A DNA stretch of 64,000 nt from contig NZ_CP123228.1 of NCBI RefSeq assembly GCF_029855045.1, positions 5,022,001-5,086,000 of the forward strand. The letters run 5' to 3'. Position 1 is the first letter of the stretch; each line of letters starts with the position of its first letter. Both the position numbers and the translations under genes were made by a program. Under the pieces are notes generated by a model that was given only the letters and a program-made list of their open reading frames with translations, was not told the origin of the DNA and searched no databases. The stretch is from Piscinibacter sp. XHJ-5 (lineage in GTDB: Bacteria > Pseudomonadota > Gammaproteobacteria > Burkholderiales > Burkholderiaceae_C). Of the stretch, positions 1 to 9,205 are shown piece after piece.

Positions 1-61
1 AGATGTCGGTGGCTTCGACGGTCTTGCGGGCAACCCGCACGCTGATGGTGGATGCGCTCAT
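1..61 (-). CDS. Start of an oxygenase reductase subunit (partial)
   Basis: Only the first 20 codons are inside the window. The ATG is at 59-61 and the peptide begins MSASTISVRVARKTVEATDI, which resembles the first beta strand of VanB/phthalate-dioxygenase-type reductases (FMN/NAD plus plant-type 2Fe-2S ferredoxin). The context fits: it lies 10 bp downstream of the SDR gene in the same direction as a Rieske oxygenase that needs an electron donor. The call is inferred from a short N-terminus and from neighbours. Confidence 0.5.
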   Translation of the reverse strand, partial: MSASTISVRVARKTVEATDI

Positions 62-71
62 TTCCAACCGC

Positions 72-845
72 CTACATCACATGCAGGCCGCCATCGACCA
101 GCAAGGTCGTGCCGGTGATGAACGAAGCCTCGTCGGAAGCGAGCCACAGGATCGGCCACGCGATCTCTTCCGGCCTTGCCCATCGGGCGAGCAAGGATGT
201 GTCCTGTCGCTCGCTCGACAGTGCGTCGACGCTCTTGCCCGCTGCCTTCGCTTTGGCAACATGGAAGTCCGTCAGCGTGGAACCCGGGCAGATGGCGTTT
301 GCGCGGACCCCGGCAGCCGCTTCCTCGAAGGCGAGCGTGCGGGTCAATGCCAGCATGCCCGCCTTGGTCGCGTCGTAGATGCCCATGCCCTTGCGGCCCG
401 TGACGGCGTAGCAGGACGAGACGTTCACGATGCTGCCCTTGCCGGAACGCCGGAGCGCCGGCAAAGCGGCCTTGCAGTAGTTGGCAGTCCCGATCAGATT
501 CACGCCGACCATGGCCTGCCATTCCGAGGGCAGCGCGTCGGCTACGGCCGAGTAGTTGCGCATCGCCGCGTTGTTGACCAGGATGTCCAGCCGGCCGTTC
601 GCCTGCAGCGCATGCTGCACGGCCTCGACGGCCTGGTCGGCGTTCGAGACATCGGCCACGAAGGTGGCGACCCTGGCACGGGGAAACGCCGCACCAAGCG
701 CCTCGGCGACTCGGGAGAGCGCCTCGGCGCTCGCGTCGATCAGCGTCACCGCGGCGCCCTCCGCGCAGAAGATGCGCGCGCAAGCCGCACCGATCCCGCC
801 GCCGCCGCCCGTGATGAGCGCCGACTTGTCGGCAAGCCTTGTCAT
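72..845 (-). CDS. Classical SDR-family oxidoreductase
   Basis: A 257-residue short-chain dehydrogenase/reductase, likely cytosolic and NAD(P)-dependent. The Rossmann glycine motif TGGGGGIG is near residues 12-19, the NNA motif near 91, and the catalytic Ser and YxxxK (YDATK) around 142-160, followed by a PG motif (ICPGS). Length is typical. It sits 9 bp downstream of the Bug binding-protein gene and is probably cotranscribed with the Rieske oxygenase. A role in oxidising a diol or alcohol made by the oxygenase pathway is inference; the substrate is unknown. Confidence 0.85.
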   Translation of the reverse strand: MTRLADKSALITGGGGGIGAACARIFCAEGAAVTLIDASAEALSRVAEALGAAFPRARVATFVADVSNADQAVEAVQHALQANGRLDILVNNAAMRNYSAVADALPSEWQAMVGVNLIGTANYCKAALPALRRSGKGSIVNVSSCYAVTGRKGMGIYDATKAGMLALTRTLAFEEAAAGVRANAICPGSTLTDFHVAKAKAAGKSVDALSSERQDTSLLARWARPEEIAWPILWLASDEASFITGTTLLVDGGLHVM

Positions 846-854
846 GTCGTACCC

Positions 855-1826
855 CTATTCAGGCTTGATGCCGTTGGCCTTGATGACCTTGCCCCAACGC
901 GAGATCTCGGCGTTGATCCAGGACGCGAACTGCTCCGGAGAACCGCCAACCACTTCGAACTCCATCTTCTCGAGCTGTTGCTTGACCGAAGGCGAGTTGA
1001 GGATCGCGACGATCTCCTTGTGGTAGCGGTCGATGATCGGCTTGGGCGTGTTGCCCGGTGCAAGGAAGCCGATCCAGGAAACGGCTTCGAAGCCCGGAAA
1101 TCCCTGCTCGATCATCGTGGGCACGTCGGGCGCCGACGGAAACCGCTTGGTCCCCGTGGAGGCAATCAGCCTGGCCCTGCCTTCCTTCGCGAACTGGGTG
1201 ATGTTGCCCGGTACCAGGAATGCCGCGTTGACCTGTCCGCCGACCAGGTCGGTGACGGCAGGGCCCGCACCCTTGTACGGGACATGCGTGATGTCCACCG
1301 ACGCGGCCGATTTGAGCATCTCCATCGTCAGGTGCGACGCGCTGCCGGTGGACACGGACGCGTACGAGAGGCCGCCCTTCTTCGCCAGCGCGACGAACTC
1401 CTTCACGTTCTTCGCCGGCACGCTGGGGTGCACGGCCAGGAACTGCGGAGACATCACCGCCAGCGTGATCGGCGACAGGTCCTTCTGCGCGTCGTATGGC
1501 ATCTTGGGGAACAGCGTCGGGTTGATCGCGATGGGCCCGTTGAAGCCGACGAGCAGCGTATGGCCGTCGGGCGGTGACTTCGCCACCTCGTTCGCACCGA
1601 TGGTGCCCCCTGCCCCACCCTTGTTCTCGACGATCACCGTCTGGCCCAGCGCCTTCTGCAGCTCGGGCGCGACGAGACGTGCCAGAACGTCGTTGGTGCT
1701 TCCGACGATGGGGACCACGATGCGCACCGTCTTCGTCGGCGCCCAGTCGGCCGCCGATGCAGGTGCGATCAATCCGGCGGCAATCGCGAACGCCAGCACC
1801 GTGCGGTGCGGCAACTTGATGGACAT
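855..1826 (-). CDS. Bug-family (TTT) periplasmic solute-binding protein
   Basis: A 323-residue tripartite-tricarboxylate-transporter receptor of the Bug family. It has a signal peptide with cleavage likely after APASA (about residue 25), then the hallmark N-terminal block ending in VRIVVPIVGSTNDVLARL and the ENKGGAGGTIGANEVAKSPPDG motif. No TTT membrane subunits lie nearby, which is usual for Bug genes in Burkholderiales. It is placed between the Rieske oxygenase and the SDR, so it probably captures the aromatic or carboxylic substrate of that pathway. The ATG is preceded by an AGGAGA-like site. Confidence 0.88.
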   Translation of the reverse strand: MSIKLPHRTVLAFAIAAGLIAPASAADWAPTKTVRIVVPIVGSTNDVLARLVAPELQKALGQTVIVENKGGAGGTIGANEVAKSPPDGHTLLVGFNGPIAINPTLFPKMPYDAQKDLSPITLAVMSPQFLAVHPSVPAKNVKEFVALAKKGGLSYASVSTGSASHLTMEMLKSAASVDITHVPYKGAGPAVTDLVGGQVNAAFLVPGNITQFAKEGRARLIASTGTKRFPSAPDVPTMIEQGFPGFEAVSWIGFLAPGNTPKPIIDRYHKEIVAILNSPSVKQQLEKMEFEVVGGSPEQFASWINAEISRWGKVIKANGIKPE

Positions 1827-1856
1827 GAATCTCTCCTTTGGATGTGCCGCGCAGGG

Positions 1857-3128
1857 TCAGACCGAGTACACGGGCTGGTTCTTGGCGTCCACGAGATGGA
1901 CCTTCGCCCACTCCTGCGGCTTCTGGTCGCGCGGCAAGAGCACGCCGGCCGCTCTCGCACGCTGTTGATCGGCATTGATGGCCGGCGGCTCGCTGTCCGG
2001 CTGGAGCGCCGTGGCGGCCTCGTACAGCATGCGGCGGGCCATCACGATCGCGCGGTCGGTGGGCAGGAGCTTTTCCTTGGTGTGGTCCTGGATCGGCCCC
2101 ATGCTTTCCTGCAGCGAGGAATCCTGCACCGCGAAGCCGAACACGCCGCTGTAAGAACGCTTCTCCTTCTGTGCCCTGCGATCGATCAGGTAGTCGTTGT
2201 CCTTGTTGGCCTTGGTCCGGTAGCTGCCGGGCTCGTACTCGCAGTGAATGCCCTTGCCCGCTTCCATGCTGGCGCGTTCTTCATCCGACAACGGCTTGTC
2301 CGGATGAAAGTTGATGCTCCAGGCCCAGCAGTTGTGATCGTCGATGGGCACCCACACGTGGCCGGCCAGCGAGTGCGGACCGAATGGCGGAATCAGCGTG
2401 AACCACGGGAACAGCCACTGAGTGACCCGCCAGTAGTACGAATCCGGCTCGCCCATGCGCCGGCCATACAGCGTCATGCCGTAGTCGGTCTTCTCGATCT
2501 CGAACACGACGTTGCCGTCGGCCTTGATGTACTCGTTGGCCTTGGTGCCCTGGTGCATCGGGTCGTCGTCGACCTCGAAGCTGTGCACGTAGGAGACATG
2601 GCTCGTGTCGATACCGCCTTCCATCGCCTGCAGGTAGTTCGACTCCTGCAGCCGCTTGGAGACGAAGACATGGCTGGCCGGCAGGTTGCACCACTCGACA
2701 TCCGGGGGCGCAGGCTGCTTGTCCTTCGGACCCATGTATGCCCAGACGATTCCGGCGCGCTCGATGCACGGGTAGGCCTTGATGCCCATGTGCTTGCACG
2801 CCTGCGGCGCCGACGGAACGTCCACGCACTCGCCGCTGCGGTGGAACTTCAGCCCGTGATAGGCGCAGCGGATGCCGTTCTCCTCGTTGCGTCCGAAGTA
2901 CAGCGACACGCCACGGTGCGAGCAGAACTCGTCGATGAGGCCGGGCTGGCCCTCGGTGTCCCGAAATGCCAGCAGCTTCTCGCCGAGGATCTGCACGCGA
3001 ACCTGCGGGCCGTCAGGCTCCGCGATCTCGCTGGACATCAGGACGGGCACCCAGTAGCGGCGCATCAGGTTGCCCATGGCCGTTCCCGGCCCGGTGCGAG
3101 TCAGTGTCTGGGACATCTCGGGGTTCAT
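1857..3128 (-). CDS. Rieske non-haem iron oxygenase, phthalate-dioxygenase type
   Basis: A 423-residue oxygenase component. The Rieske centre is Cys69-x-His71 (CSHRG) and Cys88-x2-His91 (CAYHG). The catalytic-iron helix carries N-Y-L-Q-A-M-E-G-G-I-D-T-S-H-V-S-Y-V-H, the pattern of phthalate 4,5-dioxygenase-like enzymes. AGGAG sits 8 nt before the chosen ATG, which favours this start over Met5. It is the first gene of an operon that continues with a Bug protein, an SDR and an oxygenase-reductase start. It likely hydroxylates or demethylates an aromatic acid using electrons from that reductase; the substrate cannot be read from sequence. Confidence 0.9.
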   Translation of the reverse strand: MNPEMSQTLTRTGPGTAMGNLMRRYWVPVLMSSEIAEPDGPQVRVQILGEKLLAFRDTEGQPGLIDEFCSHRGVSLYFGRNEENGIRCAYHGLKFHRSGECVDVPSAPQACKHMGIKAYPCIERAGIVWAYMGPKDKQPAPPDVEWCNLPASHVFVSKRLQESNYLQAMEGGIDTSHVSYVHSFEVDDDPMHQGTKANEYIKADGNVVFEIEKTDYGMTLYGRRMGEPDSYYWRVTQWLFPWFTLIPPFGPHSLAGHVWVPIDDHNCWAWSINFHPDKPLSDEERASMEAGKGIHCEYEPGSYRTKANKDNDYLIDRRAQKEKRSYSGVFGFAVQDSSLQESMGPIQDHTKEKLLPTDRAIVMARRMLYEAATALQPDSEPPAINADQQRARAAGVLLPRDQKPQEWAKVHLVDAKNQPVYSV

Positions 3129-3178
3129 GAAAGCGCTCCTGGAGGATGACGGCTGGATGTCCGTCTAGTGAGAATTAT

Positions 3179-3213
3179 GTCCATTGTATGGACTAGTTTG
3201 ATCCAAATCAAAC
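3179..3213. promoter_or_regulatory. Two adjacent palindromes upstream of the oxygenase operon
   Basis: GTCCAT-TGT-ATGGAC (3179-3193) is a perfect 6-bp inverted repeat. Three bases on is GTTTGAT-CCAA-ATCAAAC (3196-3213), a perfect 7-bp inverted repeat. They lie 50-85 bp upstream of the Rieske oxygenase start, where an operator or activator site would be. No regulator gene is adjacent, so the binding protein is unknown. Confidence 0.5.
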
Positions 3214-3733
3214 TCCGACCAGTCCTTCGTGGTGGTCTTTCACCGAAGCGGCACGAGCTTTCAGCGTCGTGACCGGCGTTGTTGGTGAAAGGCGACCGAA
3301 GCCGACGCTTCGCGGTGAGATCGGGCCGGGCACGACGGCTGGTGCGTCACGCGATCGCGGGCGCGGCAGTCGCTGACTCGACGAGCCCCGTGGAAGCGCG
3401 CGGCCACAGGCAGTGGTCGCTCAGGAGTTCATCGCCGTTGCGGGCAGGCCGTCGAAGTGAACCCAGGTCGACGAGCACGCCATCGAGGTCGAACCGGGCT
3501 GGCGGCCTCGAATCGGGCTGGACGGAGGCATGAGGAGTTGGGGCGATCGCGGACTTCTTTGCCCGTGGCGCGGCCAACGATGGGAGTCGTCGGTGACCGA
3601 CACCGACCGTCACGGCGACGCCAAAGTGGCGCGCCGATGCCCGTCAGGAGTCATGTCGCACACATCCTGAACGGGCCGCGGCGGCGTGATGTCGCGATCA
3701 CGCCGCCGCATTGCAGCGGGGAATGGGCCAGGG
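3214..3733. other. Gene-free stretch between two operons
   Basis: No convincing gene was found in about 520 bp. The minus strand between about 3347 and 3500 can be read as a short peptide containing RFDLDGVLVDLGSL, which faintly recalls a HAD-type DxDG motif, but no complete domain follows. It may be a decayed gene end. Confidence 0.4.
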
Positions 3734-4708
3734 TCAGGCCGCCACCGTTTCCGTGTTGACCAGCCGCAGCGCCGCGTCGCGGATCGCATCCGCCTGTGGC
3801 ACGCCCGCCTGCTCGAGCACCCACGACGATGCCGAAGGCGCATCAGGACCGGTCAGCCGCATCACCGGCGCCGTGAGCGCGCCAAAGGCCTTCTCGCTGA
3901 CGATGGCCGCCACCTCCGCCCCCACGCCGCACAAGCGGCTCGCCTCGTGTACGACGATCAGCCGGCCGGTCTTGCGAACCGAGGCCAGCACCGTCGCTTC
4001 GTCGATGGGCTTGAGCGTGCGCAGGTCGATGACTTCGGCGCTCACGCCCTGCTCCTGCAGCGCTTGCGCTGCCTGCAGGCAGTGGCCGACGGTCTTCGCG
4101 TAGGACACCAGCGTCACGTCGCGGCCTTCGCGCAGCACCGCCGCGCGGCCGATGGACACGAGATGTTCACCCTCGGGCACCGGCCCCGGCACATGGGCGA
4201 GCGCCAGGTCCATGAAGAACAGCACCGGGTTGTCGTCGCGGATCGCCGCCTTCATCAGGCCCTTGAAGTCGGCGGCGCTGGACGGCATCACCACCTTCAA
4301 CCCCGGCGCGTGCACGAACATCGCTTCGAGGTTGTGGTTGTGCTGTGCGCCCACACCCCAGCCGGCGCCGGTCATCGTGAGCACGACCATCGGGAACTCG
4401 AACTGCCCTCCGGACAAGTAGCGCAGCTTGCCGGCGCTGTTGATGATCGCGTCCATCGACAAGGTCAGGAAGGGCGCGAACAGCAGGTCCACGACAGGGC
4501 GCAAGCCCATGGCGGCGGCGCCGGCCGCGGTGCCGGCGATGATGCCTTCGGCCAGCGGCGTGTTGCGCACGCGCTGCGTGCCGAACTCGGCCACGAGGTC
4601 GTGGCGCTTGGTGGCCACGCCCTCGCCGAACATCAACACACGCGGGTCGCGGCGCATTTCTTCGGCCAGGGCCTGGCCGACGGCATCGGAGACGGTGATC
4701 GTTTGCAT
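3734..4708 (-). CDS. 2-oxoacid dehydrogenase E1 component, beta subunit
   Basis: Thiamine-diphosphate enzyme subunit of the acetoin/pyruvate dehydrogenase E1-beta type, about 324 residues. The N-terminus reads ITVSDAVGQALAEEMRRDPRV, followed by FGEGVA and TPLAEGIIAGTAAGAA, and a C-terminal transketolase domain with DLRTLKPID. The start at 4708 (MQTITV) is chosen because CTGGAGC lies just upstream; an in-frame ATG 30 nt earlier overlaps the alpha gene. It is downstream of the alpha subunit by 16 bp. No E2 or E3 gene is nearby, so it may serve an acetoin-like or TPP-dependent lyase system with partners elsewhere. Confidence 0.9.
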   Translation of the reverse strand: MQTITVSDAVGQALAEEMRRDPRVLMFGEGVATKRHDLVAEFGTQRVRNTPLAEGIIAGTAAGAAAMGLRPVVDLLFAPFLTLSMDAIINSAGKLRYLSGGQFEFPMVVLTMTGAGWGVGAQHNHNLEAMFVHAPGLKVVMPSSAADFKGLMKAAIRDDNPVLFFMDLALAHVPGPVPEGEHLVSIGRAAVLREGRDVTLVSYAKTVGHCLQAAQALQEQGVSAEVIDLRTLKPIDEATVLASVRKTGRLIVVHEASRLCGVGAEVAAIVSEKAFGALTAPVMRLTGPDAPSASSWVLEQAGVPQADAIRDAALRLVNTETVAA

Positions 4709-4724
4709 GATGGAAGCTCCAGGT

Positions 4725-5690
4725 TCAGGCGTAGACATCGGTCGTCAGTTCGCGCGGGTCAGGCCACGGCGAGTTCTGGGCGAAAGCGAGCGCGGCGTCG
4801 ACGGTCGCGTTCACCCGCTGCCGCAGGTGCGCCAGTTCGCCTTGCGCGATCACGCCCGCCTGGGTCAGCCGCTCGGTGAGCAGCGCGATCGGGTCGTGTG
4901 CTTTCCACGACGCGAGCTCCGCCTTGTCGACATAGGCCTGGTCGTCCGGCTCGAAGTGACCGCGCTGGCGGTAGGTGGTGAGCTCGAGAAAGTAAGGCTT
5001 GCCGTTGGAGCGGATGGCCGCCACCGCCTCGACGGCCGCGGCATGCACCGCCTCGACATCGTTGCCGTCCACCGTGCGCGAGGCGATGCCGTGACCGCGC
5101 ACCCAGTCCGCGACGTGCTCGATGGGCATGGTCTCGTCGCGGCGCACGTAGGCTTGCCACTGGTTGTTCTCGCAGACGTAGAGGACGGGCAGCTGCCAGG
5201 TCACCGACAGATTGACCGACTCGTGGAAGATGCCCTCGCAGGCCGCGCCATCACCGAAGAACACCGTGGTGATGCCCCCCGATTCCTGTTGCCCCATCTT
5301 CTGAGCCAGCGCGACGCCCGGCGCCAGCGAAAGCTCGCCGCCGACGATGGTGGAGGTGAGCACGACGCCCAGCTCTCTGGCCGACACGTGCAGCGAGCCG
5401 CTCTTGCCCTTGCAGTAGCCGTCGCTTCGGCCCATGACCTCGGCCATCACCCGGCCGGGATCGGCGCCGCGCGCGATCAGGTGGCCCGCGCTGCGGTGGT
5501 TGGTGAGGATGCGATCGCGCGTCTGCAGCGCACGCACGACGCCGGCGGCCGCAGCTTCCTGGCCCACAGCGGTACAGGTGCCGGGCGACGTGGGCGTCGC
5601 CAGCGATGCCAGCCGCTCCTCGTGGGCGCGAATCAGCATCATGGTTTCCAGCAAGGAGATGCGGAAAGTGGGGTCGAGAGACAAGGACAT
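4725..5690 (-). CDS. 2-oxoacid dehydrogenase E1 component, alpha subunit
   Basis: A 321-residue TPP-binding subunit. The TPP motif is GDGAACEGIFHESVN followed by CENNQWQAY, and the phosphorylation-loop-like segment YRQRGHFEPDDQAYV is present. The start at 5690 (MSLSLDPTF) matches family length; longer in-frame extensions are low-complexity and unlike the family. It forms a heterotetramer with the beta subunit encoded downstream. The family includes acetoin dehydrogenase AcoA and branched-chain or pyruvate E1-alpha; the substrate is undecided. Confidence 0.9.
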   Translation of the reverse strand: MSLSLDPTFRISLLETMMLIRAHEERLASLATPTSPGTCTAVGQEAAAAGVVRALQTRDRILTNHRSAGHLIARGADPGRVMAEVMGRSDGYCKGKSGSLHVSARELGVVLTSTIVGGELSLAPGVALAQKMGQQESGGITTVFFGDGAACEGIFHESVNLSVTWQLPVLYVCENNQWQAYVRRDETMPIEHVADWVRGHGIASRTVDGNDVEAVHAAAVEAVAAIRSNGKPYFLELTTYRQRGHFEPDDQAYVDKAELASWKAHDPIALLTERLTQAGVIAQGELAHLRQRVNATVDAALAFAQNSPWPDPRELTTDVYA

Positions 5691-5916
5691 GGTGGGCTCG
5701 CTCCGTGAATCGGCCTCGATGGGCCCGTTGATCGGTGCGAGCACTTTAGGAAGCGCCAGGGTGTGCGGCATCGGCCAAAGGAGCCATGCGCGACCCGCCT
5801 GGCGGGCCATCCCCGATGAGGAAAGCGGAGGGTGGACTCGGCGACGCGCCTGCCAGTCCTTGGGGTTGGCCGCGCGGCGACGCCCCAGCTTGTCCAAGAT
5901 GACGGCAAGAGCCGCT

Positions 5917-6252
5917 TCAAAACCGCGGCAGGTCGGCAAGGCGCTCGCCGTCGCGCGACGGCTCAACGTCGCTGATGGACTCGACGCCATCCCTGCTGAT
6001 GACTTGAAGCGCCGGCCCGACCTTTTCTTCCAGCTTGATATGCACGGTGTGGAACCCGAGGATTGCGTCGGCAACGTCGCTGACATCGGCCTCGACCCAC
6101 AGGGCGTAGCCGATACGGTCGCCCCATGTCCACGTTCGGCTCCAGCGCACGCGGCTGATTCGTCCGTCTTCGCCGTAGCGCACTGCTTGGATTGCGAACC
6201 GCACCCTGAGCCCCTTCGCCGGGAAGGCCTGAGTATCGCGCTTCAGGTGCAC
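5917..6252 (-). CDS. Small hypothetical protein
   Basis: Up to 111 residues from a GTG; a more likely start is the GTG at 6204 (VRFAIQAVRYGEDGRISRVR), giving about 95 residues. The segment AVRYGEDGRISRVRW is reminiscent of small Burkholderiales proteins of DUF3892-like type. There is no signal peptide or membrane segment. It is isolated between the E1-alpha gene and the divergent PEP-mutase-like gene. Function unknown; it could also be a chance frame. Confidence 0.4.
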   Translation of the reverse strand: MHLKRDTQAFPAKGLRVRFAIQAVRYGEDGRISRVRWSRTWTWGDRIGYALWVEADVSDVADAILGFHTVHIKLEEKVGPALQVISRDGVESISDVEPSRDGERLADLPRF

Positions 6253-6412
6253 AAGTGGTCATCGCACCGGAACTCCCGGTTGGCGACGAGTCGACGCCGA
6301 GACGCCGCAGTCGATGATCGATGCGGGCGACGCGATGCGAGGGTGGGGCTGGGTCTGCCGCGCCTGTTCAGACGCAGAATCGAATGTCTTCGATCCAACC
6401 GGCGCACTGCAC

Positions 6413-7276
6413 ATGACTCCCTCTCGACCGAGCGTCGCCGACAAGCGGCGCGTCTTCCGACAACTCCATGAGGCCGGGTGCTTCGCCATTCCCAATCCGT
6501 GGGACATCGGCAGCGCTCGCTTTCTTCAAAGCCTCGGCTTCAAGGCGCTGGCGACCACGAGCTCCGGCTTCGCGTGGTCTCAGGGCCGTCCCGATGCCTC
6601 CGGCTCACGCGACGTGGCGCTTGCGCACCTGCACGAGATGGTCGCCGGCACCGACCTGCCGATCAATGCCGATTTCGAGAATGGCTACGCGCTCGACGCC
6701 GCGGGCGTGGCGGAAAGCGTGCGCCTGGCAATCGAGACGGGCGTGGCCGGCCTGTCGATCGAGGATTCGACGGGCGATGCGGCGAGTCCGCTCTATTCGA
6801 TCGACACCGCCGTCGAGAGGATGCGTGCGGCGCGCAACGCCATCGACAAGGCGGGCGGCGACACGCTGCTGGTCGGACGCGCCGAATGCTTTCTCGTCGG
6901 CAGGCCCGATCTCGACGAGACCATCGCGCGGCTCAGGGCCTACGCACAGGCGGGCGCGGATTGCCTGTATGCGCCGGGCGTCCGTACGCGCGAGCAGATC
7001 GCTGCCGTGGTCGCCGGCGCGGCACCGAAGCCGGTGAATGTGCTCGTCTGGTCGGCTGGCGAACTGACGATGGCAGACATGGCCCTGCTGGGCGTGCGCC
7101 GGGTGAGCGTCGGCGGTGCGCTCGCGCGGACCGCCTGGGGGGCGTTCATGCGGGCCGCGAGGTTGATCGCGGAGCAGGGAGAATTCGATGGGCTTGCAGA
7201 TGCAGCTTCGGGGGCCGAGCTCGATGCGTTCTTCCGGGATGATCTGGAGAAGCGAAATGTGATGAGCGCGGTTTGA
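6413..7276 (+). CDS. Isocitrate lyase / PEP mutase family protein
   Basis: A 287-residue (beta/alpha)8 protein of the phosphoenolpyruvate mutase/isocitrate lyase superfamily. It shows IPNPWDIGSARFL near the N-terminus, the Mg-binding region NADFENGYA, and SIEDSTG. The KKCG-type lyase loop is replaced by RAECFLVGRPD, as in 2-methylisocitrate-lyase/oxaloacetate-hydrolase-like members. The start (MTPSRPSVADKRRVF) is the family-like one; upstream frame is not conserved in type. The reaction is probably C-C or C-P bond cleavage of a 2-oxoacid-like substrate, not assignable further. Confidence 0.82.
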   Translation: MTPSRPSVADKRRVFRQLHEAGCFAIPNPWDIGSARFLQSLGFKALATTSSGFAWSQGRPDASGSRDVALAHLHEMVAGTDLPINADFENGYALDAAGVAESVRLAIETGVAGLSIEDSTGDAASPLYSIDTAVERMRAARNAIDKAGGDTLLVGRAECFLVGRPDLDETIARLRAYAQAGADCLYAPGVRTREQIAAVVAGAAPKPVNVLVWSAGELTMADMALLGVRRVSVGGALARTAWGAFMRAARLIAEQGEFDGLADAASGAELDAFFRDDLEKRNVMSAV

Positions 7277-7282
7277 CGTCAA

Positions 7283-7405
7283 TGCCGATCGGACGTTGAA
7301 CGAGACGTCGTCGAGCGCGACCACGCCGCCGAAGCGCACCGTCACGCCGCGAACTTCCAGCAGTGCCGCGGGAGGCGCGCGTCCGCCCGTTCCATCGAAT
7401 TTCAT
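7283..7405 (-). pseudogene. Truncated livG-like ABC ATPase start
   Basis: An intact AGGAG ribosome-binding site and ATG lead into MKFDGTGG...LLEVRGVTVRFGGVVALDDVSFNV, the first two strands of a branched-chain amino-acid ABC ATPase of LivG type. Similarity stops before Walker A at about 7283, only a few bases from the stop of the PEP-mutase-like gene on the other strand. So only about 40 codons remain, marking a deletion or recombination junction. Confidence 0.7.
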
Positions 7406-7573
7406 CGTGTCTCCTTGGCTCGGCACTGCCGGTCCTGCGCGCCGGGTTTGACGGGCAGTCTAGGCAGCGCATGCAGGGCCGCAAACCCATTGGCAGGAAC
7501 TTCGCCTGCGCGCGAGGACCTGCATGCGATGACGCGCCTGGTCGATCGTGCAGACGCAGCGTGGCGTGGGCGA

Positions 7574-8383
7574 TCAGCGCGACGGCCGCCAAGCCTTGAG
7601 AAGATCGCGCGACGCTGCGCAGGCCTTCGCGGCGCGTTCCGACGGCGCGAGCTCGGGATAGGTGCCGCCGGTGGGTACCTCCACCGCCACAGGGATGTCG
7701 CGCGGCACAGCGTCCATGAGCGTTCTCAGCGGCAATTCGCCGTCACCCGGGAACAGTCGTCTCTGGCGCGCTTCGTCCGCGATGCCCGCGTCGGTCGGAT
7801 CGGCAAGGGGCGCGTCGCAGAGTTGCACCGAGCCGAATGCACTCGAAGGGACCTCGCGCAACATTTCCGCCGTGCCCCCGGAGCGGAACAGATGCAGCAG
7901 GTCAATCAACAGCCTGCCGTTCGGGCGCCCGGCGCGGCCAATGATGTCGAGCGCCTGCCGCAGCGTGCCCACGATCCGGAAGCGCATGAATTCCAGATCG
8001 ACTCCGATGCCGACATCGGCCGCGAGATCGCACAGCGAAGCGAAGCGCTCGGCCAGGCGATCGAAGTCCGGGTCGTCGCCGGACACGTTGAGCCGCTTGG
8101 CGCCGAGTTCGGCGGCCAACGCCAAGGTCGACGCGTAGGCGCTGACACGCACCTCCGGCGTCAGCGGTATGAACTCGATGTCGTGGACGCCGACGCCGGC
8201 ATCGACCATGCGGCGGCGCCATTCGACCACCGCAGGAGAGCTCAGTGGATACGAGACCGCACCGGGCAGGGCGGGAAGGACGCGGATGCCGACCGTTTGA
8301 AAGCCGGCTTCGGCCGCGAGGTCGAACAACGCAGGCGGTGCCACATCGAGGACCGTCAGATGAGCCAGGGAAAGGGGAATCAT
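7574..8383 (-). CDS. TIM-barrel sugar-phosphate isomerase/epimerase
   Basis: A 269-residue member of the AP-endonuclease-2/xylose-isomerase-like barrel superfamily. Metal-ligand regions seen are DLEFMRF, LLIDLLHL, SVQLCDAP and, C-terminal, VAVEVPT. The start MIPLSLAHLTV is 4 bp after the stop of the ABC ATPase gene, so the two are translationally close. It probably catabolises the compound imported by the ABC system, together with the Gfo/Idh oxidoreductase at the other end of the operon. Substrate unknown. Confidence 0.82.
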   Translation of the reverse strand: MIPLSLAHLTVLDVAPPALFDLAAEAGFQTVGIRVLPALPGAVSYPLSSPAVVEWRRRMVDAGVGVHDIEFIPLTPEVRVSAYASTLALAAELGAKRLNVSGDDPDFDRLAERFASLCDLAADVGIGVDLEFMRFRIVGTLRQALDIIGRAGRPNGRLLIDLLHLFRSGGTAEMLREVPSSAFGSVQLCDAPLADPTDAGIADEARQRRLFPGDGELPLRTLMDAVPRDIPVAVEVPTGGTYPELAPSERAAKACAASRDLLKAWRPSR

Positions 8384-8387
8384 GGTC

Positions 8388-9182
8388 CTACTTGTGAAGA
8401 ATCTGGCCGAGAAAGTCGCGCAGCCGCTCATGCTTCGGGCTGGTGAAGAACTCATCGGGTGGCGCCTGCTCGACGATCTCGCCACGGTCCATGAACAGCA
8501 CGCGATCGGCAACGCTGCGTGCGAAGCCCATCTCGTGCGTGACGCACAGCATCGTCATGCCCTCCTCGGCCAGGCCGATCATCGTGTCCAGCACCTCCTT
8601 GACCATTTCCGGGTCGAGCGCGGAAGTCGGCTCGTCGAACAGCATGATCTTCGGCGTCATGCACAGCGCCCTTGCGATCGCCACGCGCTGCTGCTGCCCA
8701 CCCGACAGTTGTGCCGGGTACTTCCTCGCATGTTCGGGAATGCGCACTCGCGTCAGGTATTTCATCGCGGTGGCCTCGGCCTCGTCCTTGCGGATGCGGC
8801 GCGCCTTCATCGGCGCGAGCATGCAGTTCTCCAGCACCGTGAGGTGGGGGAACAGGTTGAACTGCTGAAACACCATGCCGACCTCGGCACGCACCGCATT
8901 GACGTTCTTCGCGTCGGCACCGAGGTCGATGCCATCGACCACGATCCTGCCCTTCTGATACGGCTCCAGCCGGTTGATGCAGCGGATCGTCGTCGACTTT
9001 CCCGACCCGGACGGCCCGCAGATGACGATGCGCTCGCCCTTGCCCACCTTCAGGTTGATGTCGGTCAGCACGCGTATCGGGCCGAACCACTTGCTGACGC
9101 TGTCCATCGTGATGATGGTTTCGCTGCCGAGCGCGTGCGGCACGGCGTGGTCCGGCACGATGCCGGAGTCCTTCGGGATCAT
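8388..9182 (-). CDS. Polar amino-acid ABC transporter ATP-binding protein
   Basis: A 264-residue GlnQ/HisP-type ATPase on the cytoplasmic face of the importer. Walker A is GPSGSGKST, the Q-loop FQQFNLFPH, signature LSGGQQQR, Walker B IMLFDEP, and switch His in CVTHEM. The start MIPKDSGIV at 9182 gives the family N-terminus plus a short extension. It follows the binding-protein gene by 23 bp and is in one operon with two permeases. Confidence 0.93.
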   Translation of the reverse strand: MIPKDSGIVPDHAVPHALGSETIITMDSVSKWFGPIRVLTDINLKVGKGERIVICGPSGSGKSTTIRCINRLEPYQKGRIVVDGIDLGADAKNVNAVRAEVGMVFQQFNLFPHLTVLENCMLAPMKARRIRKDEAEATAMKYLTRVRIPEHARKYPAQLSGGQQQRVAIARALCMTPKIMLFDEPTSALDPEMVKEVLDTMIGLAEEGMTMLCVTHEMGFARSVADRVLFMDRGEIVEQAPPDEFFTSPKHERLRDFLGQILHK

Positions 9183-9205
9183 CGTCGTCGCCCCTGTTTG
9201 TGCGG

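Noticed and set aside
3..1577. Long plus-strand reading frame across the SDR and Bug genes
   Set aside because: It is antisense to two clear genes; GC-rich codon bias opens this frame, and its Arg/Gly/His-rich product matches nothing.
3347..3500. HAD-like fragment RFDLDGVLVDL
   Set aside because: Only one motif is present with no following domain; too weak to call a pseudogene.
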